In this document: one piece after another, positions 35,502 through 47,544 of the stretch
Layout: each line of letters starts with the position of its first letter
Numbering within the stretch: position 1 is the stretch's first letter
Assembly: GCA_030063045.1 (NCBI GenBank)
Contig: JAQSEB010000064.1
Coordinates: forward strand, 186,001-250,000
DNA: 64,000 nucleotides
Origin: Pratylenchus scribneri
Taxonomy: Eukaryota; Nematoda; Chromadorea; Rhabditida; Pratylenchidae
Direction of reading: 5' to 3'
Made by a program: the position numbers and the translations under genes
The notes under the pieces: generated by a model
Database searches by the model: none
What the model was told of the DNA's origin: nothing
Seen by the model: the letters and a program-made list of their open reading frames with translations, nothing else

Positions 35502-36676
35502 TTTTATGGCCTTTTTCTGAAGCCTCTAATGAATTTTTAGGAAAAGCCCAGGAAAATGGATGAAGGAAATAATTGGCCCAGAAAACAATGGGAAATGAGG
35601 AAAAGCAGCCTGGCAAATTAAAAATTGGAGGAGGCCATTAATTGGGAGGAAAATGGGATGGGCAAAATTGAAAATGGGATTAAAACCCTTCAGCAGAAAT
35701 GAGAAAATGTTTTTGGCCGAAATGCTTGAGAAAATTATTTGGCACTAGAAAACAAGCAAAATAGAAGGAAGGAAATGGGAAAGGGAAGAAACTATTGTTG
35801 GGGACAACAAAGTTTGGCACCAAATGGGGGATTGGTGGAAGAGGGGAACATCGCCGGGTGGCCACGGCCTCATTCTCGGTGTCCTCCCTTTTCCATATTT
35901 CTCAAGAAGCAGAATTCCCCTAGGCCCATTGGCACGAGAAATGATGGCCGACCGGATTTGGAATGGAGGAAGGGGGCCAGTCAAAAGGGGAAATGAAATG
36001 AAGAATGGAAATGGGAGGGGGAGGGGGATGGCAAAAAACCGGCAAAAGCAGTTTTGCTTGGATGGATTTGGAGAGTCCCCCCTCCCCGTCAAGGCAGTCA
36101 ACCATTCATTCAAAGCCAGTCTCTTTTGGCCAGCAATGGAAGCAGGGATTGAACCTCATTTTTGCCCTCCTCTGCTTTTTGCAGCCGTCTTGACGACCCC
36201 GGCTGCCACAATTTTGGTGGCTTCTTTAAAATGGACACATGAATGAATGAATGGAGGGGGACTCCATATTGGCTATATATGTCACCCTACTAAATCTTGC
36301 CAATGAAGTGGCCATTATTTCAAAATAGGCGAATGTATATTTGGATGGGAATTTATTCACAATTTATTCATTGAATAGGAATATATAAATATTAATTGGA
36401 GTGAATAATGCGCGAGGAAGGAAATATAGGTGAGAATACACCGGGGATTGGATTGGACTTATGATAATTGTTGAGGGAATAAAAGGAAATGGAATTTTTG
36501 CATGAATATTATTATATTATTTAAGATATTTCCGGCGCAAATTTTGAATTTACCTAAAATTATTTTCATTTGTTATTTTTATTTTGTTGTTATTGGCTAG
36601 AATTATACGAAAAAATTAATATTATTTGAGCCGGAAATTCCAAAAGAAAAAATATAAGTGAATGAAGTTTGGTTAA
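35502..36676. other. Intergenic region, GC-richer block
   Basis: Several overlapping frames on both strands between 35.7 and 36.25 kb reflect GC-richer composition; none has splice partners or recognisable motifs. The remainder is AT-rich. I see no gene. Confidence 0.45.
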
Positions 36677-37698
36677 TTATAATAAAAATGCAATTAATAA
36701 TGGCATCAATGCGAGACAAATTTTGGCATCCGAACGAATTTTGATGGCAGAATTAAACCAAAATGAATGCCGATTCTGTTCATCTTGTTGTCGATTATTA
36801 TTGCCAGGGAATACAATTCTGCTTGTGGGCGATTGATATTGCGGATTCAGTGGAGTTTGTGAACCACCACCATATTGTTGATGCTGAAATGAATTGGTGC
36901 CATTTTATTCAGGAATAAACATTCCTCTCCCTTGGCCATATACCTGTTGTTGGCCATAAATTTGTTCTCTGTTTGGCATCAATTGTTGGAGGCCAATATT
37001 CCCACCCGTTTGTTCGCCTCCATAACTTTGTTGGCCATAAGGAGAATATTGCCCTTGCTGGTATTGTTGTGTCCCCTGCTGTTGGCCATACATTCGATTG
37101 GCCAATTGTTGGGCATATGTTTGGGCATCATTGCCTCCAATTTGTTGGGAATATGGAAGATTGTTATTATTTGTAATGGAATGTTCCGGGTTCAATGATG
37201 GGGTTGAGCCCGGATATTGTTGTTGTTGGTATTGAGCACGGTATTGGGCATTACGCCATGCATCGATGGTGCTTTGTTGGCCTAAACTTTTAAAAAATAG
37301 AAATTATTCAATTTAATTGTTTTGCCTCTCCAATCTGCCGATGATGAGGAATATGGATTTGTGAATTGTTGTTGACGGAGAGGGGGTGCCGGAATTTGGG
37401 CAAGTTGTTCCGGACTTGGATAGCCATAATGGTCATTTTGGGTGCTGGGATATCGTTGATCATAATAGTTTAGGCCAGAGGATGTTTTTTGGGGTGGATA
37501 GGGGGATTGTTGGGGATACTAAATTAATGAATAAATTAATGCCTAAATTTAAATTATTGGCCAAAATACCGAATTCAATTGGAGTCCAAATGTGCCACTG
37601 ATATTTTGGGGTGTTGTGAGTTGGGAAAAGGCAAATTTGATGGAGGCCAAATATGCAAAAATTAGAAGAAACGAATGCCAAAAAAGGTTGAAGAACAT
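36677..37698 (-). CDS. Secreted Gln/Tyr/Pro-rich low-complexity protein with possible GPI tail
   Basis: Four exons in phase: 37698-37570, 37518-37326, 37281-36944 and 36883-36677, 288 residues ending at TAA 36677-36679. A clear signal peptide (MFFNLFWHSFLLIFAYLASI, then KFAFSQ) opens the protein. The body is Gln, Tyr, Pro, Gly and Asn-rich with loose repeats (YPQQSPYPPQ, QQGQYSPYGQQSYGGEQ, IYGQQQ). The end is hydrophobic (ICLALMPLLIAFLL) with no cytosolic residues after it, as in GPI-anchored proteins. Such compositions occur in nematode surface, cuticle or gland proteins; a prion-like or adhesive role is speculation. Intron 37282-37325 begins with GC (AGAG|GCAAAA). A possible + strand gene overlaps the first exon. 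Confidence 0.8.
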
Positions 37699-37828
37699 TA
37701 TAGAAATGGAACCTGAAATTAAGGATATCACATTTTGGCAAAGAAAAGATGGGGAAATCGATGAGTTGATACGGAAACAAAAGGAACAAAACCAAAAGGC
37801 GCGAAGAAGCATTCATCAGAGGATGTGA
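37640..37828 (+). CDS. Possible basic coiled-coil protein, 5' part, overlapping an antisense exon
   Basis: A + strand frame of 62 residues begins MEAKYAKIRRNECQKRLKNI and continues DITFWQRKDGEIDELIRKQK. The first 58 bp are antisense to the signal-peptide exon of the Q-rich gene, so a start at 37706 (MEPEIKD) is more conservative. Downstream to about 38066 all three + frames look purine-rich and partly protein-like; a 30-nt intron (GTGAAG...GCCAAG) after ATTCATCAGAGGAT would extend it into an Arg/Ser-rich tail. The structure is unresolved. Confidence 0.35.
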   Translation: MEAKYAKIRRNECQKRLKNIIEMEPEIKDITFWQRKDGEIDELIRKQKEQNQKARRSIHQRM

Positions 37829-38410
37829 AGGAGGAGGAACAATTGTTGGCCAAGCGGAAGACGGCTTTCTTCTTTTTCCCACTCTCGATATTCGCGCATC
37901 TTCCGGTCGAAGAGGAAAAGTGACGAAGGGAATTGGGAGGGGAAGAAGATTCGTTGGTTGGATCGGGGACTGGGCCAAAGGTGAAAGGCAAACATTCGGC
38001 GCCGCTTGGAATGGCTCCAGAAATTGCGGAAATGGAGGGAACGGATGAAAGGGCCATTGGGGATTAATTCAACAACCAAAAAAGCGGGGCCACTTCAATT
38101 CGGCACCATTCCTAATCAACAAAATGAACACCAATTCAATTCAATTTGATTCCTTCGACTAACATTCTCATCAAAATTTAAGTTGAATAACAAATTTACG
38201 AAAGCAGATATATTTGCGGAATATAAAAATAAAATGAAATTAAACAATTTCGATGGAAGAAGGATTAATCAATTAGGCGGATTATTGTAAATTTATTTAT
38301 TTTCATTGAAATTGGCAATCTTCAAATTTAAGTCATAAAATATTTATAAAATGCAAAAATTTTTTGGAAAATAGGCAAAAAATAAGTAAATTCAATGTTT
38401 TGACCCGTTT

Positions 38411-39141
38411 TCATATATTTTCCTCGACCAAAGGCCGATTCTCATTCGGTCTTCGATGATTTTGCTGCTGGTGATGATGATGGGCGGCTGGAGGCGGAAT
38501 CCAAATTCTGCGAGCTCGACTTGGAGCCGGTGCAATTGAGGCCGATAATTTGGGTGAACGTGAAGCGGAGAAAAGCCTTAAATAGGAACTAATAATTTTA
38601 TTAATTTTTGGACATACATTGCTTGGTAAAGTGTAAAAGTGACACAGGCACTCAAATACCTAAAATAAATAAATTATTGAATCGAAATAATAGTTGAAAA
38701 ACAGACCAAAACCAGACAAATAATTCCGTATTTGGATTTCCCGTCGAAAGGAGTTGAATGAGTTGGACAAGGATTGAGGCAATTAGAAGTAAATGAACGG
38801 CAATGAGTGGAAGCAAAAAGGATGAAAGGATCAAATGAAGAAACAGAAAGGCCAAAGCAACCAATTGGAGCAGTACAAAATAGAGTGAAAGGCAAAGGAA
38901 GGCAAAATTGGAGGAGGAAATTGACGGGAATGGCATTAACATTGGCCAAAGGAATCTGGTCTCCAAATAGGTGTTAATCATCAAATGGAGGGCCTTTTGG
39001 GGGAAAGGGAATATTGGTTTAAAACATTATTTTGAATTTGTTTTTTACCTGAAGAAAGAGAATTGCCTTGCCCCAAAAATCTGGGCCTCCAAGGCCATTG
39101 GCCTCAAGGAAACTGGACAGCAAAGACAATATTCTGGCCAT
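38411..39141 (-). CDS. Polytopic membrane protein with His/Gln-rich tail (195 residues)
   Basis: Four exons in phase: 39141-39049, 38993-38707, 38659-38618 and 38576-38411, ending at TGA 38411-38413. The N-terminus is MARILSLLSSFLEANGLGGP. A long hydrophobic region contains three or four TM helices, including AFLCLSLYFVLLQLVALAFL and LLPLIAVHLLLIASILVQLI; another, VWFWYLSACVTFTLYQAM, crosses the last two splice junctions. The tail is polar, with APAPSRARRIWIPPPAAHHH and a Gln/Arg-rich end. No family is recognised. It might be a transport-vesicle or channel-accessory type protein, but nothing in the sequence shows this. Confidence 0.7.
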
Positions 39142-39596
39142 TTTTAGAGAAAGTGAGGATTGAATGAGGACGAACAAATGTGGAGGGAATTGCGGCCAAT
39201 CAAAGGAATGGATGGAGGGGCATTTTGGTGGGATGGGCAGAAAATCGGATTGGGGTCAATTCGGCGGGGAATTGGCAGCACCAAATTTGGTCAGCCGGGA
39301 ATGCATTTAGTGCACATGCATAAAATGTACATTTTTGGGAGAATGGGAGGGGCGGCGGCTGGTTGGTCGCGATGAGGCGACGAATCGATTGATTGGGGGC
39401 CGGTTGGGATGGATGAAAGGTGTGGGAATTTGGACGGGGAATAAAGGGGAAGAGCGCAATCGGAAGAGGAAGAAGAAGATGGATGGGGAAGATGGAAGAG
39501 GACATGAAGAAAAAGCGATAGGGTTGAGGGAACGGAGTGGGCAACCAGTCGACCGGCTGGCCCATTCATTGCCACAGTCGGCGGTCTAATTGGGCT
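39142..39596. other. Upstream region of the polytopic membrane gene
   Basis: GC-richer, purine-biased on the + strand. Frames on both strands (39160-39375, 39335-39589) are Gly/Arg/Trp-rich and lack splice partners. No gene is supported. Confidence 0.45.
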
Positions 39597-39870
39597 ATGG
39601 CCTAATTTAGCCTTCTAACCGAGTTATGGCCCATTGAAAAGTGGCCAAATTGGCCATATTTGGAAAAAAATCTATAAAAAATTTCAAAAAAATTTTAGGC
39701 CTAGGAAACATTTACCAATATTATAGCCCGTTAAATTCTCTACAAAATAACGTTTAAATCATAATTCTAGGCCAACCCTAAAGGGAGATATGAACTATGG
39801 CCAAATTAGCCGAAAAATCCGGTTTTATGGCCATATCTGGCCGGGTTGGCTCATTTAGCAGCTAAAATTA
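39597..39870 (+). repeat. Partial copy of the right arm of the 52.3-kb inverted-repeat element
   Basis: Blocks such as GAGTTATGGCCCATTGAAAA, ATAAAAAATTTCAAAAAAAT, TTTACCAATATTATAGCC and AATTCTCTA occur in the same order and spacing as at 52.9-53.1 kb. The inverted-repeat ends of that element are missing here, so this is a fragment or a shorter diverged relative. Confidence 0.7.
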
Positions 39871-39989
39871 AAATTTTCAACATAAACCCATATATTTTAC
39901 ACAAAATAAGACCTAAATCAAACCTAAAGCTCGTGGTCAACTAAAAGCATTCCCTTGTGAGTGAGGAAAGGAATATTTGTATTTCTCTC

Positions 39990-40985
39990 AATTTAAACAA
40001 AAAACATGTTGTTGTATTTTCATTTGCTTAAAAACATTTGTGTTTCATTAATCTTAAAAAACATTTGTGTTTCATTAATCTTAAAAATATTTGTGTTTTC
40101 CCTTTCTTAAAACATTTTGTGTTTTCCCTTTCTTAAAACATTTTGTGTTTTCGTTTGCTTAAAAACATTTGTGTTTCATTAATCTTAAAAACATTTGTGT
40201 TCCATTAATCTTAAAAACATTTGTGTTCCATTAATCTTAAAAACATTTGTGTTCCATTAATCTTAAAAACATTTGTGTTTCATTAATCTTAAAAACATTT
40301 TGTGTTTTCCCTTTCTTAAAAACATTTTGTGTTTTCCCTTTCTTAAAAATTTTTTGTATTTTCCCTTTCTTAAAACATTTTGTGTTTTCGTTTGCTTAAA
40401 AACATTTGTGTTTCATTAATCTTAAAAACATTTGTGTTCCATTAATCTTAAAAACATTTGTGTTTCATTAATCTTAAAAACATTTTGTGTTTTCCCTTTC
40501 TTAAAAACATTTTGTGTTTTCCCTTTCTTAAAAATTTTTTGTATTTTCCCTTTCTTAAAACATTTTGTGTTTTCGTTTGCTTAAAAACATTTGTGTTTCA
40601 TTAATCTTAAAAACATTTGTGTTCCATTAATCTTAAAAACATTTGTGTTCCATTAATCTTAAAAACATTTGTGTTCCATTAATCTTAAAAACATTTGTGT
40701 TTCATTAATCTTAAAAACATTTTGTGTTTTCCCTTTCTTAAAAACATTTTGTGTTTTCCCTTTCTTAAAAATTTTTTGTATTTTCCCTTTCTTAAAACAT
40801 TTTGTGTTTTCGTTTGCTTAAAAACATTTGTGTTTCATTAATCTTAAAAACATTTGTGTTCCATTAATCTTAAAAACATTTGTGTTTCATTAATCTTAAA
40901 AACATTTTGTGTTTTCCCTTTCTTAAAAACATTTTGTGTTTTCTCTTTCTTAAAAAAATGTTGTGTTTCCCCTTTCTTAAAAATA
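39990..40985. repeat. 26-27-bp satellite array with higher-order organisation
   Basis: About 37 units of CTTAAAAACATTTGTGTTYC plus ATTAAT, alternating with CTTAAAAACATTTTGTGTTT plus TCCCTT. A GTTTGCTTAAAAAC variant recurs near 40148, 40388, 40572 and 40812, giving alternating 240- and 184-bp blocks. There are no unique spacers, so this is not a CRISPR. The word TGTGTTTCA also occurs in the complement of the 33-bp satellite, so distant relatedness is possible. Confidence 0.95.
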
Positions 40986-43050
40986 TTTTGCACTAAATAA
41001 ATCTACCTATTTTTAAGAATTTCCTATTCATTTCTTCTCATTTATAGTGAATTAATGGATAATATATAATATCTTCTCTCGATCTAAAACAAGCCTATTC
41101 TCCCTTCTTCCAAAACTTCAGCGCAGAATTCAACAAAAACCATCCCCCCTTTTTTTCAAATATTTCCATCCAACAATATTTGGCCTCATAAGCAGTAAGC
41201 ACAAGTGCATCATCAACACACCGAAATTTTGCCACTTAAGCGGCAATTTTTAATTGGCACTAAATGTATGAGGGATGGCAAAAATAATGAACACATTCTT
41301 TGAATAAATTGAACGACCTTTTTTTAATAAATGGACTAATCCAAATGAATTCAATGGAATATGTGAAGTTCATTCGCATCTTCAACTTAATGTACACATC
41401 ATTTTGTTTTCAATTGGGTTAATAATTATAAAAAAATTTAAATTAAATTCATCAAATCTGTTACCTATTTAATATTTATCCATTAATTAATTTTTTTATT
41501 TCCCAGTTCCCATTCCCATGCACCAAATATTTGAATATATTTTCAACAATTCTCGATTTTCCCAAATTATACAATAAATTAAAATAGTTCGTGACTGTTT
41601 TTCTTCCAACTTCATCCATTCTGCTATTTCCCATCCAATTCCAAAACCAATGCCAACCAATTTCGCCAATTCCCCTCACCATTTTGGTTCCTATTTCAAT
41701 CCAAATCCCATTAAAGTCCATGGCACCCACCCCATCCATCCATCTTTTTGGCTCAATTCCCAGCCACCATTTTGGAACACGGGAGGAGCAGGAAATCGTT
41801 AGTTTCTCCCAACCACCAGCCCATCACTAAATGAGGACATTTTTGGCACGCAACTTCCCATCCCATTTGGCCATTTGGCCCATGTGCATGGCATCCTCCA
41901 AACCAACCCATCCAATTCAAACCCCCACACCCCCCCCTTTCCCCCTTTCCCACACTTATTGACAGCATTTCCCATCCTCCAATTTCTCTCTCCGGATGTT
42001 CTTTGCTCCAACCTTCCTACCCCTTCTTTCTTTCAAACTTTCCGTAAATGTATTTTGGCCATAAAAATATTCCCATGCTCAGAATTTCTGCTGCTTGGAT
42101 TTATTTATTCCCCCATTCTTTGCATTTCTTTCCATTTTACCTGAAACTCCTCTATTTTAAGTATCCATTTTAAAATTTTCAATGAATTAATCCGCCTCAA
42201 AGAATACACATTGTCCAATTTGCGCCTTGCACAAAATCCACCAAATTACTCTGTTGCTGGGGAGAAGGAGCATATTTCGGGTTTCGGCTGCACTCGGCCC
42301 CCTTTTGGCACTATTTCTGTCCTTTCTTTCCCTTCACTTTCCTTTTGGCCATAATTCCCAGCACCTTTCCAAAAGTGGCGTCATTTTCAACCAGTCGTTA
42401 AATAAAATGGCCTGCAAAAACAAACCAAAAATGGTGGCCATTTGATGAAATGGAATGCCAGAATACATTTATGGAATTTTTTTGACAATTTTATGCATTT
42501 CTATTTTTAAACAATTCCAAATATATTTTTGGATTTTGCACCGAATAAAAATGAATGTTGGAGGAATTTGAATATTCAAATTTTTCCATCCTAATGAGCA
42601 GCTGATCCTTTGGAAATAAAATTCCCATGTATCTTATTTTTGCCAATTTTACATTCTAAATTTACATATCCAAAAGAGTTTTTTTGTATATCTTCGTCAG
42701 GGTCCATTATTAATTGTATTTGCCATGTTGGACCCACAAAAATATAATCCACCCAATAAATTTGTTTTGTTTGTTTTTATCCAATTTTGTCCAAAACAAT
42801 TTTTGCCAAAAAAGCCAAAATCCGCTCCAATTTCAGCAAAACTATCAAAGACGAATTCAAACAAATGTATTTTTCGGCATCCAATTACTCATTGTTTTTT
42901 CATAATGCAACATATTGTTAAGGAGGGAACTATTTATTGTACTCATACTAAAATTTTTGGGTTTAATCGAAAAAACAACAACGAAATTTCATTAAAATTA
43001 TTCTAAAAATATTATTTTAGCCTTCGGCATTATGTTTTTAATACTCTAAT
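40986..43050. other. Intergenic region after the 26-bp satellite
   Basis: Frames at 41476-41739 (minus) and 41591-42445 (plus) are Trp/Gly or Pro/Phe-rich and have no splice partners. I see no supported gene or RNA. Confidence 0.45.
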
Positions 43051-43162
43051 ATACCGTATTTTTTCTATTATAAGCCCACTCTCTAGCCCACAATTAGAAA
43101 GAAATAAAGCCAAACTTTCGGAAAAATATAAGCCCATGGGCTTCTAATAGAAAAATACGAAA
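43051..43162. mobile_element. 112-bp MITE-like element with TCTAAT duplication
   Basis: Inverted ends CGTATTTTTTCTATTATAAG plus CCCA, against TGGGCTTCTAATAGAAAAAT plus ACG. TCTAAT flanks both sides (43045-43050 and 43163-43168), consistent with a 6-bp target-site duplication. There is no coding capacity. Confidence 0.7.
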
Positions 43163-43168
43163 TCTAAT

Positions 43169-43895
43169 AATGATCCATCCATAAATTATAATTCCATTCA
43201 TAAGTCTTTTTATAAATGATTCATTTGATAATAATTAATATTATATGTGCAAAGAATATTTATTTAAATTGATTGTTTCAATAATCTTTGTACAATTCCT
43301 TTAAGGGTCAATCACCATAAAACATTCATTCAATCGCGCATTCTAATCCAATAACCAATATGAATTTTTTCATCAATTTCTAATTTATTCTTGTCCTTCC
43401 AATGATTCTTCAACAAAGTCCACGCAATTCCTCCTCCGTAATATGGCCAACTATGAGTGAGAATGGCAAATGACCGGCTGGCTGCTGCCATTCTCCTTAA
43501 AATGGACTTATCCCATAAGGTGCCCCTTTAGTCCTCACTCATTACCAATTCCTTCCCCTTTTGCGCACGCTATGTTCCCCCTTTTCCCAATATAATGCCA
43601 TCCCACTGCCGGAAATATTGCGACTCATTTTGACCCAACTAAATTTACGTTTATTCTCATTCGCATCAACAAATCTTTCCAAAAGGGAAATAAAGCAGCT
43701 TATAAGGATTTTCTGCAATATTTCCCTTCCTTTTTTATAATTAATGCATTAAAATATTTATTTTTTAACAAATTCCCAGAAAATCATTTTTTTTCCTAAT
43801 ATTTTGGCAGCAGTCTGTTCCATTTTAATTGACCCAATTTGGGGCCACCAAACAAATTCGTAGACGTTCGTCTCGACCCCAAAATTGGCCTTTCA
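43169..43895. other. Upstream region of the globin gene
   Basis: AT-rich sequence without a convincing exon. The frame running into the globin start from 43839 lacks an upstream ATG, so the MGND Met is taken as the start. No specific promoter motif can be named. Confidence 0.4.
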
Positions 43896-46800
43896 ATGGG
43901 CAACGACCATTCCTCGTCCCATTCAGTCTCTGCCATTCAACAGCAACCGACGGCAGTGAAACGACGTGAATCCATTGCAATGGTCCGGAGCACGGATGAA
44001 ATGCCAATTTCGGCACAATTCGAAATGAGAAGGAGGCGAATGTCCTCATGCGTTATTGGAATTCATCCACAAAAGAATCAACAACAAAATCATCAAAATT
44101 ACGAAAATAATTTGGTTGGTTTTGGCCAATTTTCATTCATTCATTTATTCTTTTCATTGTGCCAATTTTGTTTTTGGAAGTGATATTTTTCAACAAAATT
44201 TATTTTTGCCAAAAAAGTAACACAACATTTACATATTTTTTGGCCCCTAAAATTGGCCCCAAACTTCTTTTTTGGGGGAAAACCCCAAAATTTCATCGAG
44301 AGTTCCAATTTTGCCTAAAAAGTAAATTTATGCATTTTTCGTCAAAAGATTGCCGGTTATGGCCCTCAATTCAAAGAACTTTTTTTATTAAGTTAAACCA
44401 AAAATGATGCCAATGCCCTAAAAGTTAAAAATGGGAAAGGAGATTGATGGATTTTTTTTACGAAATTGCCCATTTTACAATTCAAAAAAGGAATATTAAT
44501 TGTTTTGATATATTTCAAATTATTAATTGACTAGGAAAGGGGAATTTGGTTATAAATTTATATCAAAATAGAATACAATTTTAACCGGCACGGAAAATGA
44601 ATTAAATTATAATACATTTTTGCTAAGGGAATTCTTTGTTCTTTTTATTAGACGGTTGATTTTTTGACATTCCATTGTCTGAGTTTGCATGTTTTGTTGT
44701 TCCAATTTACCCTCAAAAAAAAAACAATTGGATTTTCATTTCCCATCAAAATCTCAATTTCCCTCATTGGCCACTTTTCTTCGTGAAGGAATAAAATAAA
44801 TTTCCTTTGCCTTTGAATGGAAAACGTCATTTTGGCCAATAGGGGTCCTCCTCTTTAAAACTGCCTCCGGTCCAATTCAAACTCCAAATTCCCCCCTTCA
44901 AAAAAGCCCCAAAGAGGCCGCAAATTTGGTTTGTGTGCCCCTCTTTTTTGGCCCCCCATTTTCACTCAATTGGGCCCTTCATTCGTGCCATTTTTTGAAT
45001 GAAGTGAAAAGCCGGCAGCCACAAATCTCCCCCAAAAATTCCAATGGCCACTATTTTTGAAGGAGTTCTTTAAAGAATAGCCGGAAGAAAGACCAAAACC
45101 AACAATTCAAAGAAAAACAGCTCTCAAAAACTTGGAATTCCTTGGCCCAATTCCGGCCATTCTAACCCAAATTCGCATCATTCCTCCATTCCATCCAAAA
45201 TTCATTGTTCTTTTCCTTGCCTAGGCAACAAAACAATTTGTGCCAATTTCCTGTCCAACAAAAGACCAAAAATATTCTAAATTTACCTATTTTTGCAGGG
45301 TTCCACCGATTCATCTCCTCATTCTTCTCCTCCTTCCCATCTTCCACCGGTTCCATTTCCAAATCGGTCAATTTCCCCTCGGCTTTCGGCATTTCGCTCA
45401 AATCGCCCACTTTCACAGAATCAATTTGCCAGGGAATTACCCTTGACCCCAACTCATCAAAGGGCCAGTGGGACACATAGTTCAGGTAAATTTCCAAAAA
45501 ATAGAGTTAATTCCGTGGAATTGGCTAATTCTCGAAGAATTAATTAAGCGAGCTACGGAAATCTCGGCTTAAGGACATCCGATAGACTCAAGAGTAGGCT
45601 CATTCGATTCAGAATGGTCGATTTAGTATTATATGAGATTTTAATTTCAGACTATTCCGAATATGTTTACTAAAACTTTCCGCTAGATTCCTATCTCGTC
45701 TCCGGCGTTCTACTCTTAATCTAAACTCTAAAACGGCCGGAAATTGAAATTTCACAGACTAAAGCGATTATGCCAAACCGAATGAGCCTATTTTCATGTA
45801 TGTATGATATCTTGAAGCCGAGATTCCCGATTAGCTAGCCCAGCGCCTAAGTAATTCTCGGGAATTAACAAATTTACATATTAAATTATTAATGATTTTA
45901 AGGTCTTTCCCCTCAACCCTTAAATCGGCATCTTCTTTCGCCCTCAGCCAATCGGAATAGAAGAATGTCCGTAGCCGGTGACCATCAAGAGGCACTTCGA
46001 CGCGAATTGGCCAGAGCCGAAACTGGGCCGGCACCGAATTCAAATGTTGGCACCGGATCCGGCGGTCAAACTCCACAAAGACGATTCTCAAGGGCAAATG
46101 CCAACAACAGTGGAGGAAGTCGAAAATTGAGTTCCATTCGAACGGCCGGCGATGATATGTTCTGCACAGGGACGGAAATAAGTGTGGCGGAACAATTGAA
46201 ATTAAGCAGGTAAAATTAATGATGGATGATGGCCTAATCTTGGCTAAAGATCTAGGGCTAAAGTTGTTTGGGGCGAGAGTAGGCTTAGGCTCTTGCTCTG
46301 GGTCTTCACCGAGAGCCTAAGCCCCCAATGACCCAGTGAATGGGTTCGGGATTAGAGGCGAATTAACTTTAAAATTATTATTTATCTGTTATGCAAGAAA
46401 ATTGTGATAACAGAACGTCGAAATGGAAAAATGAACATTTTTTGGGGAAAAGGGGTGTTTTAAAAAGGTGGATTGAGGCAATATTTGATTGATAGGGTAA
46501 TCGTGGTGATTAGGCAAGGTTACGGTTACAGTAGGACGAATATGAAAAGCCTTTAGGCATTATTGGCATTGACAGATGGGAATAGAATTATCCAAAATGC
46601 CATTTTAATTTAGTTATCAATTGCAAATTTTGCAACAAAGTTGGCCAAGAATTCGCTCCCAAGGCTCATTGTCCGGTGTATTCAGGTACCAATTTAAATT
46701 TACATTTCTCTAAAAATAATCCCATCATATTTATAGGGAACTTGCTCAAACAAATTGTGCCGCCAAAGAAATGTTCCAAAAAATGTCCATTGTTGAGGGA

Positions 46801-47544
46801 TTTTCTTCGGGTAAAGTTTGCGACCAAAAAGTATGTTCAACATTTCATTTTTATCCATTTAATTATTTATCAAAAGGAACATGTCCGACAATTGGTTGAA
46901 TTAATTGATTTTGCCCTTCAACATTTGAATTCGCCAAATCGTATTATTCAAGTAATAAATTTGGGCCATTTAAATAATATTTTGATTTAATTTATAGCAA
47001 AAATGCCATTCAATGGGCGAACAACATTTCAGTGTTTTTGGACAGGCGAATGAAACAAAAATTTGGGATGATTTTGGGGAATGCATTAGCCACGCAATTG
47101 CGAAGGTAAATTCATAAAAATTGAATTTTACATTTATTTATTTAGGCTGAACCAGTTCGAGGCAAACGTGAAGCCTTTCGGGCATGGATAAATTTGATTA
47201 CATTTATGGTGAATTATTAATATAATTATTAATAAATTAATAATATTAAGGTGGAATCAATGCGGGCTGGATATATTCAACAATTCAAAAGAAGGTAAAA
47301 ATATATTTTTGGCCATAAAATGAATTATTTTAAGATCATTGACCCGACATTCCAGCAATTCTCAATTGGCCATTGTCCAATTGGCCACAGTGGAAGTAGG
47401 CAAAAATATAATAATATTTATTCAAATTGTTCAAAATTGAAGGAAATCAACTCACCGCCTGTCTCAATCGGTGGCCAAATTAGCCGAGAAAAGCAACGTT
47501 CAATAACGCCTTCATTCCCCCCACTTTCCGCCCTTCAACTTTAA
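43896..47544 (+). CDS. N-terminally extended globin with myristoylation motif
   Basis: Eleven exons in phase: 43896-44114, 45299-45485, 45948-46209, 46614-46685, 46737-46830, 46877-46951, 46998-47105, 47146-47208, 47251-47294, 47335-47395 and 47443-47544, 428 residues. MGNDHSSS is a good N-myristoylation signal, so membrane attachment is likely. About 220 residues follow that are Ser/Pro/Arg-rich with possible phosphosites (RRESIAM, RRRRMSSC). The globin domain runs from LQILQQSWPRIRSQGSLSGV through ELAQTNCAAKEMFQKMSIVE, a candidate distal His in EHVRQLVELID, and MGEQHFSVFG whose His fits the proximal F8 position, to AFRAWINLITFMVESMRAGY. Nematode globins of this acylated kind act in neurons in redox or signalling rather than oxygen storage. 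Intron 46210-46613 contains dispersed repeat A. Confidence 0.88.
46240..46574 (+). repeat. Dispersed repeat family A, copy 2 (globin intron)
   Basis: Shares with the other copies a GC-richer head (GGCTCTTGCTCTGGGTCTTC), GGCAATATTTGATTGATA, a GTTACAGTAGGA block and the end GGCATTATTGGCATTGACA. It lies 40 bp before the acceptor of the first globin-fold exon. Confidence 0.85.

Noticed and set aside
39990..40985. CRISPR-like array
   Set aside because: The units are contiguous and near-identical with no unique spacers, and the genome is clearly eukaryotic.
41476..41739. Minus-strand Trp/Gly-rich frame (MDGVGAMDFNG...)
   Set aside because: Repetitive ATGG/TTGG-derived composition; no upstream or downstream exon fits.
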